Shown: positions 60,011 to 64,000 of the stretch, in pieces
Position numbering within the stretch: the stretch's first letter is position 1
Layout: each line of letters begins with the position of its first letter
DNA from: Anaerolineae bacterium
Lineage (GTDB): Bacteria; Chloroflexota; Anaerolineae; DRVO01
Direction: 5' to 3'
Assembly: GCA_013178015.1 (NCBI GenBank)
Contig: JABLXR010000015.1
Location: 1-64,000 of the forward strand
DNA: 64,000 nucleotides
Program-made: the position numbers and the translations under genes
Notes under the pieces: model-generated
The model's database searches: none
Seen by the model: only the letters and a program-made list of their open reading frames with translations
Told to the model about the DNA's origin: nothing

Positions 60011-60865
60011 CTAGACCGCCTCGGCTACTCTGACCAGGCCCAGCGCGGCCAGCAGCCCGGGGCCGCTATGGCTGGCAATGGCTGAGCCGGTCTCAAAGAT
60101 GCGGATCTCCTCCCGCGGGAAGCCCGTCTCGCGCGCGAGCTCGTCCGCGAAGGCCTCCGCCCGTTCGCGTCTGAAGGTGTGCCCTACAGCCAGAGCCTCG
60201 AAGGGAGCCCGCTGCACGAACTCGGCCAGCATCCGCCTGACACCGCGTTCCCAGGTTCGGTTCAGGGCCCCCAGCCTCATCTCACCGTTGGCGAAGGTGA
60301 GGATTGGCTTGATGCTCAGTGCTTTCGCTGCCCGGTCCAGTGCAGCGATGAAGTGGTCGGCCCGACCGCCGCGCCGGAGGAAAGATAGGGTATCCAGCAC
60401 CAACTCGATCCTCACTCGCGACCGCACATCGGCCACCTTCTCCAGTATCTGATCCACCGGCAGGCCCTTTGCCGCTGCTTCGGCAGCCGCCAGAACCTGC
60501 CAGCCCAACCCCCAGGAGAGGCTCTGCGAGTCGCATACGGTCACCTGGTCACCGAACTCGCGCGCCGCAGTCCAGGCGGAGGCATAGACGCTGCTGTGCC
60601 TGCTGGTGAGGGTGAGGCACAAAACGTGATGGCCCTCCTTCACCAGGTTCTGGAAGGCGCTCAGGAAGTAACCCAGGGAAGCTCCTGAAGTGCTAGGAAG
60701 GGTGGCCTCCGAGCGACGCCAGAACTCCTCTCGGGATAGCTCTGTGTCGAGGTAGGTCTCCTCTCCGAACCGCACGATGAGCGGCACCACGGTGATACCA
60801 TGGCTGGCGATTAGGTCCGCTGGCAGGTCGCAACTGGTGTCAGTGACGATCTGAACCCGGTTCAT
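60011..60865 (-). CDS. DegV family fatty-acid-binding protein
   Basis: A 284-residue DegV/FakB-type protein, which binds a fatty acid for phosphorylation by a FakA kinase. VQIVTDTSCDLPADL is the N-terminal block. LPSTSGASLGYFLSAF holds the Thr-Ser contact, and CLTLTSRHSSVYASA is the second ligand site. DTLSFLRRGGRA is conserved. No fakA is seen in the window. It is placed between the CinA-like gene and the lipid kinase. Confidence 0.9.
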   Translation of the reverse strand: MNRVQIVTDTSCDLPADLIASHGITVVPLIVRFGEETYLDTELSREEFWRRSEATLPSTSGASLGYFLSAFQNLVKEGHHVLCLTLTSRHSSVYASAWTAAREFGDQVTVCDSQSLSWGLGWQVLAAAEAAAKGLPVDQILEKVADVRSRVRIELVLDTLSFLRRGGRADHFIAALDRAAKALSIKPILTFANGEMRLGALNRTWERGVRRMLAEFVQRAPFEALAVGHTFRRERAEAFADELARETGFPREEIRIFETGSAIASHSGPGLLAALGLVRVAEAV

Positions 60866-60938
60866 GTCTTCGCCATCATCCTCATTGAATTGCGCCCTCT
60901 ACGGGCCTGGCGGATGCCCGACCGCGCCCGAGGTCAGA

Positions 60939-61763
60939 TCACCCTGCTGCGCCTCCGTCCATCAGGCGCCAGCGTCGCCCCCTGGCCTCCACCATGCCGG
61001 TGAAGGCCCGGAAGGCAGTTTGGGCCGCCTCTTGCGCTCCTCCCTCGCTCTCGCCGGTGGCCACGATGTCAACCGGCAGAAACCCTTCGCCCTGCGACCA
61101 GAGGGCCACGTAGGCCTTGAGGTACGTTCCCCGCTGGTGCGCAGATACCTCATGGATGAGCGGAGCCACCTCCGATTCGTGCATCTCCACTGCCAGCCGA
61201 AGACAGCAAGTGCGCCGGGAAGCCCGCCGGGCCAGGGCCGGCATGACATGGGCCTCGAAGGTTCCCATCATCTCCTTAGGCGGGCCGGGAAGTACGAATA
61301 TGTCGGTCGCCCCACGGTGCAAGTGAAGTTCGGGCGCCGACCCCACCGGGTTCTGCCCCACCTCCGCCCCTGCCGGCACGGTGGCCATCTTCAGCGCCCC
61401 TTGGCTGAGCTCAGACCGATCCTTGAGGTTTCTCCGCTGCACGAATCGCTCCACCGTCTCCTCGTGGAGCTCCAGCGGCACTCCCAGGAGCCGGGCCACG
61501 CAAGCTACCGTCACGTCGTCCTCAGTCGGCCCCATGCCGCCAGTGACGATCACCGCGTCCGGCTGCCGCTCCAAGGCGGAGCGCAGGACGTCCAGGAGGT
61601 ACTCTTCCTCGTCGGGCACGATGGTGATGCGGTTGATGAAGGCCCCCAGCCCCGCCACCCGTCCGGCGATCCACGAGGAGTTGGTGTCCTGAATGCGCCC
61701 CATGGCGATCTCGGTGCCCACAGCCACGATCTCGACCTGAAGCGGTCTCTCGTTATGCTCCAT
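60939..61763 (-). CDS. CinA-like competence/damage-inducible domain protein
   Basis: A 274-residue protein with only the N-terminal molybdopterin-binding-like domain of CinA (COG1058). EIVAVGTEIAMGRIQDTNSS opens the fold. VIVTGGMGPTEDDVTVACVA and VLPGPPKEMMGTFEAH are diagnostic. The usual C-terminal nicotinamide-nucleotide amidase domain is absent, so it may act as an ADP-ribose pyrophosphatase or serve another role. The ATG at 61763 has GAGGTG. Confidence 0.87.
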   Translation of the reverse strand: MEHNERPLQVEIVAVGTEIAMGRIQDTNSSWIAGRVAGLGAFINRITIVPDEEEYLLDVLRSALERQPDAVIVTGGMGPTEDDVTVACVARLLGVPLELHEETVERFVQRRNLKDRSELSQGALKMATVPAGAEVGQNPVGSAPELHLHRGATDIFVLPGPPKEMMGTFEAHVMPALARRASRRTCCLRLAVEMHESEVAPLIHEVSAHQRGTYLKAYVALWSQGEGFLPVDIVATGESEGGAQEAAQTAFRAFTGMVEARGRRWRLMDGGAAG

Positions 61764-61842
61764 GCAGTCACCTCTGCGTAGGACACAGGCTACCAGCGAG
61801 GCGCTACCGCGCCGTCGGGCCCGGTGCCCTACAACCTGCAAC

Positions 61843-62859
61843 CTAACCCCTGTCCCCTATCCCCTGTTCCTCAGGCTCCACTTCGCCGGGGAATATCGCC
61901 GCAGCCCCGTAGTCCTTGCCCTGGAGCCAGTTGCGCACCAGAGCGTTGAAGGCCTTGGGGTTCTCCACCTGGGGCCACTCTCGCGTCCTGTCGAAGGCGC
62001 GATAGCGGGCATCCGGTTTGTATCTCTTGAACCCCTGGATCCCTTCCACGGGCGCGTAGCGCGCCTGCTGGCCCCAGATCACCATGGTGGGCTGCTGCAG
62101 AGCGGCCAGGTCCTGGGCCACGCATAGGTTGAGCAGACCGCTCCAGTACGACAGGGGCCCCCATTTGGCGCCAGGCTGGTGGGAGGTGGTCCAGGCGTAC
62201 TCCACTAGGGACTCGGTGACCTGGCTGGCATCGAAGAAGACGCGGTTCTTCAGGCTCCAGCGCAAGGCCGGCTTTGAAGTCACCAGGTTGAATGCGAAAT
62301 CCCCCACCACCGGCAGCCGGAGAATGTATCGTATCGCCCGCTGCAAGGCATTAGGTGGCTCTGCCAGCTCTTCCACGCCGGTCGGGTTCACCAGTATGAG
62401 GCGGGCCACCTTCTCCGGCTGGCGGTGCGCCAGCCGCGCGGCGAAGGCTGCCCCCGGCCCTGCCGCCACCACGATAGCCGGCGCCTGAATCACGTCGCCG
62501 ATGAAGTCGGCCAGAAGCTGCTGGTAGGCACCGGCCGTGTGCTCGACCGGTGGACGGTTGCTCTGCCCGTACCCCAGCCAATCCACAGCGTAGACCCGGT
62601 AGTCGCGCGACAGCTCGTCGTACACCGGCTTCATCTCGTGGGAGCTGCTAAAGGGGTGGAACCCGTGCAACAGCACCATCGGGTCGCCGGCGCCCTTAGA
62701 GTGATAGTAGACCACCCCATCGCGCCAGACGTAGATGCCCGGCTCGCCGTCCACCTCGCTGTATATGGGCCGATAGGCCTCGGCGAGCCGCCGGTTGACC
62801 AGGACCATTCCGCCCATGGCGGCGCCGGTGAGCAGTAGCAGCTTGCTCAGCTTCCTCAT
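61843..62859 (-). CDS. Alpha/beta-hydrolase fold protein lacking nucleophile Ser
   Basis: A 338-residue protein with an N-terminal hydrophobic anchor (LSKLLLLTGAAMGGMVLV). The core has MVLLHGFHPFSSSHEMKPVY (oxyanion region) and VYAVDWLGYGQSNRP. The nucleophile elbow, normally GxSxG, is VVAAGPGAAFA, so the Ser is missing. It may be non-catalytic or use an altered mechanism. I chose the ATG at 62859, after GAGGAG; an ATG at 62880 is in frame. It starts a minus-strand run with cinA-like, degV and lipid kinase genes. Confidence 0.8.
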   Translation of the reverse strand: MRKLSKLLLLTGAAMGGMVLVNRRLAEAYRPIYSEVDGEPGIYVWRDGVVYYHSKGAGDPMVLLHGFHPFSSSHEMKPVYDELSRDYRVYAVDWLGYGQSNRPPVEHTAGAYQQLLADFIGDVIQAPAIVVAAGPGAAFAARLAHRQPEKVARLILVNPTGVEELAEPPNALQRAIRYILRLPVVGDFAFNLVTSKPALRWSLKNRVFFDASQVTESLVEYAWTTSHQPGAKWGPLSYWSGLLNLCVAQDLAALQQPTMVIWGQQARYAPVEGIQGFKRYKPDARYRAFDRTREWPQVENPKAFNALVRNWLQGKDYGAAAIFPGEVEPEEQGIGDRG

Positions 62860-63093
62860 ACGCTCCTCGACCTCCAGCATGAACCTGTTTCAAATGATGC
62901 CCGGCACGGGGGCCGGTGACCGGCTCAGCCTACCACGGATCTCACGGCCGCGCCGGCCCAGGCCGCCCGCGAGATGTCCTGGCCGCCATCGCCTCCGCGC
63001 CGGTCGGCCCACTTAGCCACCCGGCGGCACCTCCCCCGTAGGGGCGGACCACGGCGCCCTGGACCCGCGCGCGGGCAACCGCAGCCGGTAGCC

Positions 63094-64000
63094 TCACAGC
63101 CATCCGGTTAGCTGGGCCAGCAGCCGGGTGTATTCCACGAAGTTCGGCCACGAGATGTCGGGCGGCACGCCGTGATCGCAGCCGGGGATGAACCCGCCCT
63201 CCTCCAGCAGAGGTGGCACCACCCGCATCACCTCGGCCCGCATCTCCTCCCCACCTTTCGCCAGGCAGCGCTTGTCAATCCCTCCCTGATAGGCCATCTT
63301 GCGCCCAAACCGCCGCCGGAACTCCACGATGTCGTTACCGGCCGCCACCTCGATGGGAGAGCAGCAGTTGATGCCCACCTCGATCCAGATGGGGATCAGT
63401 TCGGCGCTGTACCCGTCAGAGTCCACCTCCACGATGGGACAGCCACTTTCCTTGATGGCCGGCACCCAGCGCTGGTATGCCGGCACCAAGAAGCGGCGCA
63501 CCATCGCCGGCGAGATCATGCTGTGCTCCTTGTAGGCCATGTCTTCCGAGATGAGCACCCGGTCCAGCTCGATCCGGTCCAGTATTGGTTCCAAGGTCTC
63601 CATGACAAACTCAGTCCAGAACTGCACCAGGTACTCGATGAAATCTGGGTCGTCCGCCATGAACAGGCACAGGTTCTCGAAGCCGAGCCACTCCCGTAGC
63701 TGCCAGAAGGGACCGTTGATGCCCACCGTCACCGGGTAGTCACGGTCTTTGAGAGCTTGGGCGCGCTCCTCGAAGTCTTCGGGGAAGCGCTCCGGGTGGC
63801 GCGGGTCGAAGCGCCACTTCATGCGCTCCTCGAAGTCCTCTCGGCTCTGCACCGGGAAGCGGTGCCACTTGCGGGTGACGAAGTCAATGGCGTTGCGGAT
63901 GTAGGTGTAATCGTAGCGGTCGGAGATCTCAGTGATGGCCCCCATCCAGTCTTGCACCACGTAGTGGCCGTCGCGGTGCTCCAACACCTTCTCCTCGAAG
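63094..64000 (-). CDS. URO-D-like protein, partial at right edge
   Basis: At least 302 residues of a uroporphyrinogen-decarboxylase-fold protein; the start lies outside the window. VLISEDMAYKEHSMISPAMV, GCPIVEVDSDGYSAELIPIW and GRKMAYQGGIDKRCLAKGG are typical of the branch that transfers methyl groups to cobalamin or corrinoid proteins, not of true HemE. The end is intact (LAQLTGWL). It is distinct from the truncated fragment at 25752-26294. Confidence 0.82.
   Translation of the reverse strand, partial: FEEKVLEHRDGHYVVQDWMGAITEISDRYDYTYIRNAIDFVTRKWHRFPVQSREDFEERMKWRFDPRHPERFPEDFEERAQALKDRDYPVTVGINGPFWQLREWLGFENLCLFMADDPDFIEYLVQFWTEFVMETLEPILDRIELDRVLISEDMAYKEHSMISPAMVRRFLVPAYQRWVPAIKESGCPIVEVDSDGYSAELIPIWIEVGINCCSPIEVAAGNDIVEFRRRFGRKMAYQGGIDKRCLAKGGEEMRAEVMRVVPPLLEEGGFIPGCDHGVPPDISWPNFVEYTRLLAQLTGWL

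Overview
The window is a high-GC bacterial chromosome segment. It carries single-copy housekeeping genes (argS, polA, rplS, rnhB, two tRNAs), many lipoprotein sugar- and peptide-binding proteins with a twin-arginine motif followed by a lipobox, several ABC exporters, a bacillithiol biosynthesis operon and a zinc-ribbon-rich set of small proteins. This combination, with the style of the signalling proteins, suggests a member of the Chloroflexota (Anaerolineae-like). That placement is inference from gene content, not a proven assignment. GTG and TTG starts are frequent. Several promoters share a TTGAC(C/G/A), 17-18 base spacer, TAGAAT-type pattern.

Layout. 1-900: degraded mobile-element-like material, a terminator and tRNA-Val. 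1036-5651 (minus): argS and polA. 5897-7987: an ArsC-type phosphatase/reductase, a glycerophosphodiesterase and a sugar isomerase-like TIM barrel. 8365-12071 (plus): a heterodimeric ABC exporter with one degenerate ATP site. 12091-13105 (minus): rplS-rnhB. 13354-21207: two paralogous family-5 (peptide/oligosaccharide) binding lipoproteins around a tRNA-Lys, an N-acetylglucosamine-kinase-like gene and an ABC operon with a frameshifted permease. 21325-27527: two amidohydrolases, a vapBC-type toxin-antitoxin pair beside a duplicated amidohydrolase fragment, a metallophosphoesterase, and an ISAs1-family insertion sequence that cuts off a URO-D-like gene. 27924-32764 (minus): a sugar ABC importer operon ending in a GH4 glycosidase. 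33110-38339: a hybrid histidine kinase converging on and overlapping a sigma-like-HTH/ATPase/receiver protein, then an HtrA protease. 38626-40430 (minus): a fluoride riboswitch, crcB and a DUF190-CBS protein.

40520-46629 is accessory: a dehydrogenase, a CPBP membrane protein, a SRPBCC protein, a broken restriction-modification gene, a solitary DNA methyltransferase, a zinc-ribbon protein and a truncated antitoxin, with many dispersed palindromic repeats. 46630-49978 (minus): a CPBP protease and an ABC-2 exporter operon preceded by a promoter, a 28-codon leader peptide and an intrinsic terminator, the layout of ribosome-mediated attenuation. 50126-55850: a Cys-rich mini-protein, then a metallo-beta-lactamase-fold hydrolase, a SAM methyltransferase, bshC, bshB and bshA in one plus-strand run. 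56063-64000: a phosphoglycerate dehydrogenase-like gene, a GrpB-family gene, a 152-bp tandem repeat, small unknown genes, a minus-strand run (alpha/beta-hydrolase fold, CinA-like, DegV, lipid kinase) and a URO-D-like gene that runs off the right edge.

The items I find most worth pursuing are the thiol operon with its embedded methyltransferase, the leader-peptide attenuator of the ABC-2 exporter, the fluoride-responsive crcB/DUF190-CBS unit, and two families of dispersed palindromic repeats that have entered or abutted coding genes. No rRNA genes and no CRISPR array were seen.
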